A DNA stretch of 64,000 bases from Thermoflexibacter ruber (GCF_900113045.1 NZ_FONY01000010.1:1-64000); one strand, 5' to 3'; counted from the stretch's first letter, positions 51,431 through 61,363 are shown. A program made the numbers and translations. The notes: generated from the sequence alone by a model not told the origin.

Positions 51431-52861
51431 CTACTTCGCCTCTGAGATTTTGTATAATTCCACATTGGAAATCAAAGGACAAGCTTTGGATTCCAAGATG
51501 TTGATTTTTATTTTTGAGGTACTAATGTCAGGGAGATTGACTATGCGTTTGTTACCGATAGTTGTTTCTTGGGCTACTTTTTCCCAAGCATTATTTTTCC
51601 ATACTTCGATAGAAAAAGACTTTACACGCTGTCCTAAGGTTATAAATTCTTGTATCACAAGCGTATTGATTGGTTTTTCTTTTTGTAAATCTATTTCTAA
51701 ACTTCCAGTGGTAACTTGGTCATCAGTAGCCCAATAAGTTTTTGGGTCGCCATCCGTAACCTTATTGCCGTCAAAGTTATCATCATTTGCTCTGTAAGCA
51801 CTTGCAATGACAGATGTGCCTTTGGCTAAGTTATTGGCAAAAGATTCATCTAAGTATTTTCTTAACTTCACCAGAGCAATAGAATCGTTTTCATGCACTA
51901 AGCCTCGTCTATCCACCGGTAGATTGAGTAAAAGATTGGCATTCCTTCCCACAGAGCTGAAGTAGATTTCTACTAATTGGGGGAGCGTTTTGACTTTATC
52001 GTCTTGGTCAGCATGATAGTACCAACCCGGGCGTATAGAAACATCGCACTCCGCAGGAATCCAGTGTGTACCGTCTTCGTGTCCAGAGGTCAGTTCTTTG
52101 TACTGAGGGTATCCCGGATACACTTTATCTCCGTTGAGTGTTCCCCAATTAGTAGGATTGGCAAAACCATTTTCGTTGCCTACCCAGCGTACATCGGGAC
52201 CTCCATCACTAAAAATACAAGCATTGGGCTGATAGGTTCTTACTACCTCTATAAAACCTTTCCAGTCATATTCTTGCTTTTTGCCATTAGGTCCTTCGCC
52301 GTTTGCCCCATCAAACCAAACCTCGAAAATATCGCCGTAGCTTGTAAGGACTTCTTTGAGTGTGTTTTTGAAAACCTCATTGTACTCAGGAGTGCCGTAA
52401 GTGGGGTGATTCCTGTCCCAAGGCGAAAGATAAACGCCCATCTTTAAGCCATATTTCTTACAGGCTTCAGAAAGTTCCTTGACCACATCTCCTTGCCCAT
52501 TTTTCCAAGTGCTATTTTTTACAGAATGTTCAGTGTATTTGCTTGGGAATAAGCAAAATCCATCATGGTGTTTTACGGTTAGGATAATGCCTTTCATGCC
52601 TGCTTGTTTGCAGATTCTTGCCCATTGCTCACAATCTAACTGAGTAGGATTGAATGTATTAGGATTTTCAGTACCATGTCCCCATTCTTCATTGGTAAAA
52701 GTATTCATATTAAAATGCACAAAAGCATAGTATTCCAAGTCATGCCAAGCTAACTGGCGCTGAGAGGGTACTGCTCCAAAAGGAGTAGGCGGCATAGCTT
52801 CCTTGTCTTTGCAAGCAAAAAGTAAAAAAAGGAAAGAAAAAATAAGTGAGGTTCTTTTCAT
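51431..52861 (-). CDS. GH29 alpha-L-fucosidase lipoprotein
   Basis: 476 aa. Lipoprotein signal with LLFAC, lipidated C17, so surface or periplasm-facing. Catalytic barrel with HFNMNTFTNEEWGHG, LTVKHHDGFCLFPSKYT, MGVYLSPWDRNHP and FEVWFDGANGEG, whose aspartate is the likely nucleophile. The C-terminal 130 residues are an F5/8-type (discoidin) carbohydrate-binding domain with DGDPKTYWATDD. Predicted to release terminal fucose. No SusC/SusD genes are nearby, so it is not part of a visible polysaccharide utilisation locus. Confidence 0.93.
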   Translation of the reverse strand: MKRTSLIFSFLFLLFACKDKEAMPPTPFGAVPSQRQLAWHDLEYYAFVHFNMNTFTNEEWGHGTENPNTFNPTQLDCEQWARICKQAGMKGIILTVKHHDGFCLFPSKYTEHSVKNSTWKNGQGDVVKELSEACKKYGLKMGVYLSPWDRNHPTYGTPEYNEVFKNTLKEVLTSYGDIFEVWFDGANGEGPNGKKQEYDWKGFIEVVRTYQPNACIFSDGGPDVRWVGNENGFANPTNWGTLNGDKVYPGYPQYKELTSGHEDGTHWIPAECDVSIRPGWYYHADQDDKVKTLPQLVEIYFSSVGRNANLLLNLPVDRRGLVHENDSIALVKLRKYLDESFANNLAKGTSVIASAYRANDDNFDGNKVTDGDPKTYWATDDQVTTGSLEIDLQKEKPINTLVIQEFITLGQRVKSFSIEVWKNNAWEKVAQETTIGNKRIVNLPDISTSKIKINILESKACPLISNVELYKISEAK

Positions 52862-52890
52862 ATTTTATTTTGATTATTGGTCTAATGATT

Positions 52891-55800
52891 TTACACCTTT
52901 CTCAAATCCAGCGTATAAGGATACTCTGGATTGATTTCATCTTTAGGGTCAGTAGGTACAAACTTGGGCTGTAAGTCTATGCCTTTGGCTTCCACTCTGC
53001 CTATGCTACTGCCTGTGGCTTGTGGCGCATAGATGGGTTCTTGGTACTGCTCATAGTTGTAGTTCCAAAAACGACTGATTCTTCTTGACTCTGCCTCGTA
53101 GGAATTGACAGGGAAAACGTCATAACTTCTGCCCCCGGGATGCGATACAAAATAGGTACAGCCACCAATGGAACGCTTATTCCATGTATCATAAATATCA
53201 AATACCAAAGGCGACTGCACAGGAATAGTAGGGTGCAAGGCTGACCAAGGTTGCCATGCCTTGTATCTTACGCCTGCTACATACTCCCCATGAACTCCTG
53301 TGCTTTTCAATGGAACGCCTCTCCTGTTGCAAACTAATATGTAACGACTATCTGTCAAACCATTGATTTTCAATTGGATACGTTCTACTGAAGAATCCAC
53401 ATAGCGGGCAGTTCCTTGACTTGTTGCTTCCTCACCAAGTACATGCCAAGGCTCTATTGCCATGCGCAGTTCTATAGAAATGTCACCAATCTGTACTGTA
53501 CCATAATGGGGAAAACGAAACTCAAAGAAAGCATCAAACCAAGAAATATCAAAGCCGTAACCTGCTCTTTGTAAGTCTTCTACGACCTCTTTCATGTCTG
53601 TAAAATTGTAATGAGGAAGCATGAACTTGTCGTATAGCTCTGTCCCCCAACGCACCAATTTGTGCTTATACGGTTTTTCCCAAAAGTGGGCAATTAAGGC
53701 TCTTATTAGGAGCATCTGTACTAAACTCATGCGGTAATGTGGGGGCATATCAAAACCTCTGAACTCCACAATGCCCAATCTTCCCGAAGCAGAATCAGGT
53801 GAGTACAACTTATCAATGCAAAACTCTGCCCTATGCGTATTACCTGTAATATCGGTTAAAAGATGACGAAAAAGCCTGTCAGTGAGCCAGAAAGGAACTT
53901 CCCTATTTTCAGGAATTTGACTAAAAGCAATTTCTAATTCATACAAATTTTCCATGCGTCCCTCGTCTATGCGCGGAGCTTGGCTGGTAGGACCTACAAA
54001 GGCACTTGAAAATAGATAAGACAAACAGGGGTGGTGCTGCCAATAGGTAAGCAAACTACGCAGTAAATCAGGGCGACGAAGGACAGGGCTGTCCGAAGGC
54101 GTTTTTCCGCCAATTGTTACATGATTACCGCCTCCCGTACCTGTATGCCTTCCGTCAATCATAAACTTTTCAGTGCCTAATCGGGCATAGCGAGCTTGCT
54201 CATAAAGCAATTCCGTATTTTTCACTAACTCCGCCCAAGAACTCGAGGGGTGAATGTTTACTTCTATGACGCCAGGGTCAGGGGTAACTTTCAGGTTTTC
54301 TATGCGCCAGTCTTTAGGCGGTTCATAACCCTCAATGCGTACAGGCATTTTGAGTTCGCTGGCTGTTTTTTCTACTGCCGCAATCAAGTCTAAATATTGC
54401 TCTAAATACGAAAAAGGAGGCATGAAAATGTGCAAACGTCCTTCCCTAACTTCTGCACAAATTGCAGTTCTAATGGTGTCAATGAGTTGAGAGTTATAAG
54501 TTTTAAGTTTTGGGTTATTTTCCCCTACCCTTGCTTGCGTACCCTTAGACAACTCACTGTTCCTTTCATACTTTTCCACATAGTTTTCTAAAACTTCCTT
54601 CTCAGCAAAAAGGTCGTTTTCAGGCATGATTTCTCGCTTTTCTGGCGACAGATAGGGTAGGGAGTTCAAAGGCATACGCAAACCAATCGGAGAATTTCCG
54701 GCAATTAAAAATAGATTCCCTCGCCTAAATTCCCACAAGCAAGTTTGCCATCTTCCGTCCCAATCATTCCATTTCAAAGGCAATACATAGCCTACAGGAT
54801 TGTTTAAACCACCTTGCAAGACGTTTGCTATATTTTGGCGTTGCCAACTGTCTTTGAGGTCATATTCCAAAGGATTTACATTGATAGGTAATTTTTGTTC
54901 TTCTAAAATATAGTGTAAGGCATCTTCATAAGCAGCAATAATATGCAATGGATTCACATTCAAAAATTTACAAAGGTGTGTTAAAAATTTCTTGGCATCT
55001 TCTTGGGTGTAGCCATAATCTATGCCGTCTTTGGCAGTCCAAGCGTCATTTCGCCAAATAGGCAGCCCATCTTTTCGCCAAAAAAGCCCCAACTGCCATC
55101 GGGGGACGGGTTCGCCGGGATACCACTTGCCTTGGCTGTAGTGCAACAAGCCATTTTTTCCAAAAGTATCTCTTAGTCTGAGCAATAAATCTCCTGCCAA
55201 TTTTCGCTTATGTTCGCCGTCTGCTTTGGTATTCCATTGGGCAGATTCCATGTCATCAATAGAAACAAAAGTAGGTTCACCTCCCATAGTAAGGCGTACA
55301 TCGCCATTCATTAAGTCCTCATCTACTTGGTAGCCCAATGCCAAGATTTTTTGCCACTGTTCCTCTGTATAAGGTTTAGTAACTCTTGGGTCTTCATGGA
55401 TTCGCTTTACTATGTTTGCAAACTTAAATTCTTCTGTTTTGCAAGCGGTCATCAAATAGCCTGTTACAGGGGCAGCACTTACATAGTCAGGGGTACAAGC
55501 GAGCGGGATATGTCCTTCGCTGGCAAAAAGCCCAGAAGTAGGGTCAAGTCCTATCCACCCTGCGCCTGGGATATATACTTCTACCCATGCGTGTAAGTCT
55601 GTAAAATCCTGCTCAGGACCTGAAGGACCGTCTAAGGATTTTATATCCGCAGTAAGCTGTACCAAATAGCCTGAAACAAAGCGTGCCGCTAAGCCCAAGT
55701 GCCTCAAAATCTGCACTAAAAGCCATGCAGAATCCCGACAAGAGCCAAGTCGTTTGGTCAAAGTTTCCTCACATGTCTGCACGCCAGCCTCCATGCGAAT

Positions 55801-56280
55801 AGTGTAATTAATATCTCTATGCAGGCGTTGGTTGATAGCTACTAAAAAATCTACCGTTCTGATTTTTTTGCTTGTATCTACTTCTTTGAGCCATTCTTTG
55901 AGCAGAGTTCCGTTCTCGGCTACTTCTAAGTATGGGGTAAGTTCTCTTTTTAGTTGATTGTCGTATTGGAAAGGAAACTCATTGGCGTATTCTTCTAAGA
56001 AAAAATCAAAGGGATTGATAACCGAAAGTTCAGCAATTACTTCTACATTGACAGCCAATTCGGTAGTAGGCTCAGGGAAAACTACCCTTGCCAAGAAATT
56101 GCCAAAAGGGTCTTGTTGCCAATTGATAAAGTATTTTTCAGGTTTGATTTTCAAGGAATACCCTAAAATTTTGGTGCGACTATGCACCGCAGGACGTAAA
56201 CGAAACACATGAGGGGAAAGGATAACAGGCTTATCGTAGCGATAATAGGTGTCGTGATTGATAGCAATTTTGATAGACAT
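52891..56280 (-). CDS. Transglutaminase-like / DUF2126 protein
   Basis: 1129 aa cytoplasmic protein. N-terminal transglutaminase N domain, then a transglutaminase-like core with catalytic C181 (GSCRDSAW), H230 (DLHAWVEVY) and D246 (GLDPTSG). The C-terminal ~800 residues are DUF2126 (LTMGGEPTFVSIDDMESAQW, MEDVDGRH-like MIDGRHTGTGGGNHVT, RRPDLLRSLLTYWQHHP). Such proteins usually accompany a circularly permuted ATP-grasp protein and an alpha-E protein in putative peptide-modification clusters; neither is present here. Substrate unknown. A 30-nt gap separates it from the fucosidase gene downstream. Confidence 0.93.
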   Translation of the reverse strand: MSIKIAINHDTYYRYDKPVILSPHVFRLRPAVHSRTKILGYSLKIKPEKYFINWQQDPFGNFLARVVFPEPTTELAVNVEVIAELSVINPFDFFLEEYANEFPFQYDNQLKRELTPYLEVAENGTLLKEWLKEVDTSKKIRTVDFLVAINQRLHRDINYTIRMEAGVQTCEETLTKRLGSCRDSAWLLVQILRHLGLAARFVSGYLVQLTADIKSLDGPSGPEQDFTDLHAWVEVYIPGAGWIGLDPTSGLFASEGHIPLACTPDYVSAAPVTGYLMTACKTEEFKFANIVKRIHEDPRVTKPYTEEQWQKILALGYQVDEDLMNGDVRLTMGGEPTFVSIDDMESAQWNTKADGEHKRKLAGDLLLRLRDTFGKNGLLHYSQGKWYPGEPVPRWQLGLFWRKDGLPIWRNDAWTAKDGIDYGYTQEDAKKFLTHLCKFLNVNPLHIIAAYEDALHYILEEQKLPINVNPLEYDLKDSWQRQNIANVLQGGLNNPVGYVLPLKWNDWDGRWQTCLWEFRRGNLFLIAGNSPIGLRMPLNSLPYLSPEKREIMPENDLFAEKEVLENYVEKYERNSELSKGTQARVGENNPKLKTYNSQLIDTIRTAICAEVREGRLHIFMPPFSYLEQYLDLIAAVEKTASELKMPVRIEGYEPPKDWRIENLKVTPDPGVIEVNIHPSSSWAELVKNTELLYEQARYARLGTEKFMIDGRHTGTGGGNHVTIGGKTPSDSPVLRRPDLLRSLLTYWQHHPCLSYLFSSAFVGPTSQAPRIDEGRMENLYELEIAFSQIPENREVPFWLTDRLFRHLLTDITGNTHRAEFCIDKLYSPDSASGRLGIVEFRGFDMPPHYRMSLVQMLLIRALIAHFWEKPYKHKLVRWGTELYDKFMLPHYNFTDMKEVVEDLQRAGYGFDISWFDAFFEFRFPHYGTVQIGDISIELRMAIEPWHVLGEEATSQGTARYVDSSVERIQLKINGLTDSRYILVCNRRGVPLKSTGVHGEYVAGVRYKAWQPWSALHPTIPVQSPLVFDIYDTWNKRSIGGCTYFVSHPGGRSYDVFPVNSYEAESRRISRFWNYNYEQYQEPIYAPQATGSSIGRVEAKGIDLQPKFVPTDPKDEINPEYPYTLDLRKV

Positions 56281-56491
56281 GATAGTTAGTTAGTTTTGAG
56301 TTAGGAGTTATGAGTTGCTGTTTTTGTATAGATTTTATGCGTGTGTTGGTAGCAAAGATAAGTAAAATAATGATTTTAGCAAATGTTTGAGTATGCTTTC
56401 CATATAAAGCAAAAAATGTATATTCAGAAGTTGAAAGAGTATGAAAAAAAAACATAAGGTGTGATGCAAATATGTCTTTGTAAAAAAATAT

Positions 56492-56523
56492 AACCTCTGA
56501 GATTTTGCACAATCTCAGAGGTT
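56492..56523 (-). terminator. Intrinsic terminator, 13-bp perfect stem
   Basis: AACCTCTGAGATT (56492-56504) pairs with AATCTCAGAGGTT (56511-56523); on the minus strand a T-rich tract (TATTTTTTT) follows. It ends the transcript of the gene at 56565-57935. The rest of 56281-56564 has no gene. Confidence 0.85.
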
Positions 56524-56564
56524 TGAGAATATTTACCGCACTAAGAAAACATACAACGTCAGTT

Positions 56565-57935
56565 TCACTTTCCTTTCACATTTTGTGAGGCGATAACATT
56601 CCCATTTTCATCTGTTAGTCTTAAAGTAAAAGTAGCATCTGCTCCTTGCTGATGTTGGAATACGTAAGGAAATTGCTTTTGTCCTCTCATCAGTTTGCTA
56701 TCACTAAAAACTACCCAGATAATTTGCTCATTTTCATCATACACTGCAAGTCTTGCCTTGTCCAAATCCTTATCCAATTTACAAGAGAAAGTACCTCTTT
56801 TAGTAATTGGTGCGTATTTTTTGGCTTCGGACTTGTCTAAGAAAATTTTTTGCTGGGCAACCGTTTTTTCTTTTGCTTTGACCTTTAAAAAGTAGTTTTT
56901 ATGGAGAGGAAGTTCTCGGTTGGTACCTGATAATTCCGTTTTATGAAAGCCTTTTTTGAGCAACTTATTGTCTGATAGCAAGATATATAGCTTATCTTCC
57001 TCATCATAAATACCTACCCGCGCTTCTACGTCATCTTCAAGATGATATGTTAAAGTAGTAGCTTCCATTTTCTGCAAACTTGATACAGAGTCATTTTTAG
57101 TAACAATTTTTTGACTAATGATTTTACCATCTTCTTCCAAGCGCAGATAGAAAGTAGAGGTATCGTTCAAGGTATGGTTTACTCCCATTTTGAAGCGATA
57201 AAATCCGGGTGTTAAAGCCAAATTGCTAAGATGACGGTCAAAAACTTGTCCATTGCGAGTGTAGAGTGTCAGCGTAGCATTTTGGGTATAATCAGGAATC
57301 AAAACATCTAAACTCGTATTGATAGAGGTAATTTGGTGAGGACGAGACTCGTAGTTTTTTGCATTACACAGTTTGCCCGTAGCTTCGCTAACTATTTTAC
57401 ACAATTCCCTGACCATGAGGCTGTCTTGCCCATAGATATTTTCTAAGCCATTACCCCGAATTACTGCCCATACAGCAGACTGAGCGGTGCTGGTAAAATA
57501 TTTTTTCTCGTTGATGAACTGAGCCAATTTGAGCAAATGACCTTCAGCCATTTTCCAGAGTAAAAAACTTACTCCTTTGGCAGGAGAACCATTACTTGGT
57601 TGGATACAAACCGTTTGCAGACTTTTTATATCTGTTTGTTGGGGACGTAGGGCTATTGCCTGCTCCTTTACCACCATTAAGTCTTGTTGCCATTCTTCTG
57701 TATTGTCAAAAATAGTCCCCGCCAATATCTTTATTTCTAAAGGCTTAGTAGAAATATTTTTAACTTCGATGTCTAAACATTTGCCGTTGTAGCCTCCTTT
57801 TCCTGTGGACTTAACTGAGGCTAACTTTTGCTTGACTGCCTCTATAAGGCTGATAGGCTCTCCTGCAAAGCAAGGTGCAATAACAGACACAAGGAGATAA
57901 AAGCTAAAAAGATAGAATAAAAGTGATTTTTTCAT
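56565..57935 (-). CDS. Exported protein of unknown function with two related C-terminal units
   Basis: 456 aa. Signal peptide MKKSLLFYLFSFYLLVSV, cleaved near CFAG. N-terminal third: a beta domain (KCLDIEVKNISTKPLEIKIL) and a helical part with cysteines (LCKIVSEATGKLCNAK). The C-terminal half has similar beta units: YHLEDDVEARVGIYDEEDKL with LLSDNKLLKKG, and CKLDKDLDKARLAVYDENEQ with FSDSKLMRGQ. Both share the order D-x-x-A-R-x-x-x-Y-D-E and SD-x-KL. I do not recognise a family. Upstream of the DUF2126 gene on the same strand but separated by a terminator. Confidence 0.7.
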   Translation of the reverse strand: MKKSLLFYLFSFYLLVSVIAPCFAGEPISLIEAVKQKLASVKSTGKGGYNGKCLDIEVKNISTKPLEIKILAGTIFDNTEEWQQDLMVVKEQAIALRPQQTDIKSLQTVCIQPSNGSPAKGVSFLLWKMAEGHLLKLAQFINEKKYFTSTAQSAVWAVIRGNGLENIYGQDSLMVRELCKIVSEATGKLCNAKNYESRPHQITSINTSLDVLIPDYTQNATLTLYTRNGQVFDRHLSNLALTPGFYRFKMGVNHTLNDTSTFYLRLEEDGKIISQKIVTKNDSVSSLQKMEATTLTYHLEDDVEARVGIYDEEDKLYILLSDNKLLKKGFHKTELSGTNRELPLHKNYFLKVKAKEKTVAQQKIFLDKSEAKKYAPITKRGTFSCKLDKDLDKARLAVYDENEQIIWVVFSDSKLMRGQKQFPYVFQHQQGADATFTLRLTDENGNVIASQNVKGK

Positions 57936-58012
57936 AGGTATTTTCTTTTCTATTGAATTGCCAAAAGGCAGGTAAAGTAAATAGCAACTCTGACCTTAAC
58001 ATTCAAAAAAAG

Positions 58013-59125
58013 TTATAATACCCCTTTGGTGCTTGGAATCTCCTCATTGCCTACTTCTTTGGCGATAGCCATGCGGACAGCCTTGGCAAAAGCCTTAAAG
58101 GTAGCCTCGATTTTGTGATGCTCGTTACTTCCTGCAATGTGGATATTCAGATTGCAAAGTGCTGTATCTGAAAAAGATTTGAAAAAGTGAAAGAACATTT
58201 CCGTAGGCATATTGCCTACTTTTTCTCTTTGGAAGGTAGCATTCCATACCAGATAAGGTCTTCCAGAAAAGTCTAAGGCTACGACTGAAAGAGCCTCGTC
58301 CATAGGCAAGGTGAAATGCCCGTAGCGAAAAATGCCTCTTTTTTCTCCCAAAGCCTTTCGGAAAGCCTCTCCTAATGCCAAAGCAGTATCCTCAATAGTA
58401 TGATGTTCGTCTATGTGCAAGTCGCCTATGGCTTTGATAGTCAGGTTGCAGCGAGCGTGTTTAGCTATCTGCTCCAATAAATGGTCAAAAAATCCAATGC
58501 CTGTTTGAATATCTGCTTTGCCTTGTCCGTCTAATTCTAAATGAATGGTAATATCCGTTTCGTTTGTTTTGCGATGCACCTGTGCGGTTCTTGCTTTATG
58601 CCTTCTATCTTGTTGGATTAAGAATTGGGTTATCTCTTCCCAGTCAGAAGTACAAAGCACAGCTCTCTCATCTTTTTTTCCTATCAAAATACCTTTTGCT
58701 CCTAAGTTTTCAGCTAAGGTTACATCTGTAAGTCTATCTCCAATAGTAAAAGAGTTTTTCAAATCATATTTCGTTTCATCGAGGTACTCAGTCAGCATGC
58801 CTGTATGGGGCTTGCGAGTAGGTGCTTTTTCGTGTTCGAAAGTGCGGTCTATGTGTACTTTGTAAAAGTTAATACCCTCATTGGTAAGTAGATTCATCAT
58901 TTTTTCATGGGCAGGTATGAAAGTGTGTTCTGGAAAAGAAGGTGTGCCTAATCCGTCTTGGTTTGTAACCATTACCAGAAGAAAGTCTGTTTCTTTGGCA
59001 ATTTTGTGCAAAGAAGTGATGACTTTGGGAAGGAAAGCTAATTTTTCTAAGGAGTCAATCTGTTCGTCAGGAGGCTCAGTAATAATAGTTCCGTCTCGGT
59101 CAATAAACAAGATGCGTTTTTTCAT
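58013..59125 (-). CDS. hisB: Bifunctional histidinol-phosphatase / imidazoleglycerol-phosphate dehydratase
   Basis: 370 aa fusion. The N-terminal HAD phosphatase has DRDGT at 9-13, and its zinc-loop region was not checked in detail. The C-terminal IGP dehydratase (from about residue 170) has the metal motifs FDHLLEQIAKH, DLHIDEHHTIEDTA and SNEHHKIEATFKAF. Catalyses steps 6 and 8 of histidine synthesis. The bifunctional form is usual in Bacteroidota. No other his genes are here; an 8-bp palindrome lies upstream. Confidence 0.96.
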   Translation of the reverse strand: MKKRILFIDRDGTIITEPPDEQIDSLEKLAFLPKVITSLHKIAKETDFLLVMVTNQDGLGTPSFPEHTFIPAHEKMMNLLTNEGINFYKVHIDRTFEHEKAPTRKPHTGMLTEYLDETKYDLKNSFTIGDRLTDVTLAENLGAKGILIGKKDERAVLCTSDWEEITQFLIQQDRRHKARTAQVHRKTNETDITIHLELDGQGKADIQTGIGFFDHLLEQIAKHARCNLTIKAIGDLHIDEHHTIEDTALALGEAFRKALGEKRGIFRYGHFTLPMDEALSVVALDFSGRPYLVWNATFQREKVGNMPTEMFFHFFKSFSDTALCNLNIHIAGSNEHHKIEATFKAFAKAVRMAIAKEVGNEEIPSTKGVL

Positions 59126-59156
59126 GGTATTTAATATGCTTTGATAATTCGGTTTT

Positions 59157-59175
59157 ATTGCAAATGTTTTGCAAT
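59157..59175. promoter_or_regulatory. Palindrome ATTGCAAA-TGT-TTTGCAAT, candidate operator
   Basis: Perfect 8-bp inverted repeat with 3-nt centre, 32 nt upstream of the hisB start and in the divergent spacer with the ribokinase gene, so it could control either. The symmetry is that of a dimeric repressor site. Confidence 0.5.
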
Positions 59176-59243
59176 TTTAACGATAACTTTTTAAAAAGCA
59201 AGAGAGTAAAAAACCTGTGTTTATGTAAAAAACTGATAATCAG

Positions 59244-60167
59244 ATGAATATTGTTGTGATAGGGAGTACAAATATAGACATGATAGCCCAAGTACCTCAC
59301 CTGCCCCAAGCAGGGGAAACGGTGATTGGTGGTACATTTTCCCAAGCATACGGCGGGAAAGGAGCAAATCAAGCTGTAGCGGCGAGTAGGATGGGAGGGC
59401 AGGTAACATTTATCTCCTGTGTGGGGGACGATACCTTTGGTACAGAGGTAATCCAACACTTTCAAAAAGAGGGTATTTATACAGATTTTGTATTCAAGGA
59501 GAAAAATGTGGCTACGGGAATTGCTTTGATTATGGTTGATGAAAAAGGAACTAATAGCATTGCTGTTGCCTCAGGAGCAAATGAAAGACTTAGCCCTCAG
59601 CATATCGACCAAGCAAGGCAGGTATTAGAAGAGGCTGATATTGTGCTTTTGCAGTTAGAAATCCCCTTAGCAACTGTCATCTATGCTATAGATTTGGCAA
59701 AGCAAATGGGAAAAAAAGTCTTACTAAATCCCGCCCCCGCTCAAAGGCTACCCAAGTCTTTGCTTAGCAAGGTAGATATTTTGATACCTAATGAAATAGA
59801 GGCGGAAATGCTTACAGGTATAAGATTTGAGGAAGAAATCAAAATAGTAGGAGAAAACCTACTTTCTTTGGGAGTAGAAACGGTCATTATTACCTTAGGA
59901 GAAAAAGGTTGCTATGTTATTGATAGTCAATCAGCAAGACAGATACCTGCCCCCCAAGTAAAAGCGATAGATACCACTGCGGCAGGAGATGTATTTTGTG
60001 GGACGCTGGCAGTAAGTTTAGCAGAGCAGAGGACATTGATAGAGGCAGTTCACTTTGCCAATGCGGCCGCTGCCCTTTCAGTTACCAAAGTAGGAGCGCA
60101 ACCATCTGCTCCTTGCAAAAGTGAGATAGAGAATTTTTTAAAAGGATTACTTGCAAAAAATCAGTAA
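59244..60167 (+). CDS. rbsK: Ribokinase
   Basis: 307 aa PfkB-family sugar kinase. N-terminal sugar-binding segment GSTNIDMIAQVPHLPQAGE, PfkB signature 1 GGKGANQAVAASRMGG, and signature 2 IDTTAAGDVFCGTLAV with the catalytic aspartate. Converts ribose to ribose 5-phosphate. No rbs transport genes adjoin; the RbsB-like lipoprotein at 35436 is far away. Shares a divergent spacer with hisB. Confidence 0.93.
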   Translation: MNIVVIGSTNIDMIAQVPHLPQAGETVIGGTFSQAYGGKGANQAVAASRMGGQVTFISCVGDDTFGTEVIQHFQKEGIYTDFVFKEKNVATGIALIMVDEKGTNSIAVASGANERLSPQHIDQARQVLEEADIVLLQLEIPLATVIYAIDLAKQMGKKVLLNPAPAQRLPKSLLSKVDILIPNEIEAEMLTGIRFEEEIKIVGENLLSLGVETVIITLGEKGCYVIDSQSARQIPAPQVKAIDTTAAGDVFCGTLAVSLAEQRTLIEAVHFANAAAALSVTKVGAQPSAPCKSEIENFLKGLLAKNQ

Positions 60168-60262
60168 AAAGCTACTTTTCAAAAATGAACACAATATATT
60201 CTTAATTTTTTACACTTACTTGTGCTTATATTTATCTACATTTTCCACATATACTTTAATTT

Positions 60263-61363
60263 ATGTCTATTACTCATCAACTTGCACTAACTTTTATTTC
60301 AGGTATCGGTTGTAGTCTATCAAAGCAACTTATTAGCTATTGTGGTTCAGCAGAAAAAGTTTTCCAAATGCCCAAAAGTAAACTTTTAAGGATTCCTAAT
60401 ATCGGTGAAATTCTGGCTGACCAAATCATTTCGCAAGGCAAGGAAGCACTACAAAAAGCAGAAAAAGAGGTACTAAAATGTGAAAAAGAAGGAGTTAGCA
60501 TATTATCTTACTTGAATAAAGACTATCCTACGAGGCTCAAGCAGTTAGAAGATGCTCCTACGGTCTTATTTTACAGAGGAAAAGCAGGCTTAAATCATAG
60601 CAAAGTCGTCAGCATAGTCGGTACGAGGCAGGCTACAAATTATGGTAAAAGAGTAGTGGAGGACATCATTCATACCATTAAAAAATGTAATCCTTTGGTA
60701 GTAAGTGGTTTGGCTTATGGAATAGACATCGCCGCACACAAGGCTTCCCTGCAAAACAACCTACCAACAATAGCTGTTTTTGCTTGTGGCTTAGATTTTA
60801 TCTATCCACCAGTGCATAAATCCATTGCTGAACAAATGATATTGGAAGGAGGTTTATTGACGGAATACCCTTTGCAGACCAAGCCTGACCCGCGTCAGTT
60901 CCCACAACGCAATCGCATCATTGCGGGTTTGGCAGATGCAACTATTGTAGTGGAAGCTGGTACAAAGGGGGGAGCGTTGATTACTGCCGAGATAGCTAAT
61001 CAGTACAATAGGGAGGTATTTGCCGTCGCAGGAAATATTTACAACAAATACTCAGCAGGTTGTAATAACTTAATTAAAGAACACAAAGCCAATATTTTGA
61101 CTTCTCCCGAGGACATTATTACTTTCATGAATTGGAAAGAGGGAGAAGTAGAAAAAGATAGGGTAGTAAAAAAATTGACGATAGACTTAGATGCTGAGGA
61201 ACAGGTTATTTATGACTTGCTTATGAAGCATAAAGAGCTTCATTTGGACGAGTTGGGGTGGCAATCTCAATTAGGTGTGAGCAAGGTAGCTACTGTATTG
61301 CTCAATATGGAATTTAAAAACTTAGTCAAAGCCCTACCGGGCAAAAAGTTTGCTTTGCTATAA
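60263..61363 (+). CDS. dprA: DNA-processing protein DprA
   Basis: 366 aa. Protects incoming single-stranded DNA during transformation and loads RecA. N-terminal helical SAM/HhH-like region (KLLRIPNIGEILADQII), then a Rossmann-like core: SIVGTRQATNYGKR, SGLAYGIDIAAHKASL, FPQRNRIIAGLADATIVVEA and TKGGALITAEIANQY. A C-terminal winged helix (LGVSKVATVLLNMEFKNLV). Complete. Presence suggests at least some competence machinery. Confidence 0.96.
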   Translation: MSITHQLALTFISGIGCSLSKQLISYCGSAEKVFQMPKSKLLRIPNIGEILADQIISQGKEALQKAEKEVLKCEKEGVSILSYLNKDYPTRLKQLEDAPTVLFYRGKAGLNHSKVVSIVGTRQATNYGKRVVEDIIHTIKKCNPLVVSGLAYGIDIAAHKASLQNNLPTIAVFACGLDFIYPPVHKSIAEQMILEGGLLTEYPLQTKPDPRQFPQRNRIIAGLADATIVVEAGTKGGALITAEIANQYNREVFAVAGNIYNKYSAGCNNLIKEHKANILTSPEDIITFMNWKEGEVEKDRVVKKLTIDLDAEEQVIYDLLMKHKELHLDELGWQSQLGVSKVATVLLNMEFKNLVKALPGKKFALL

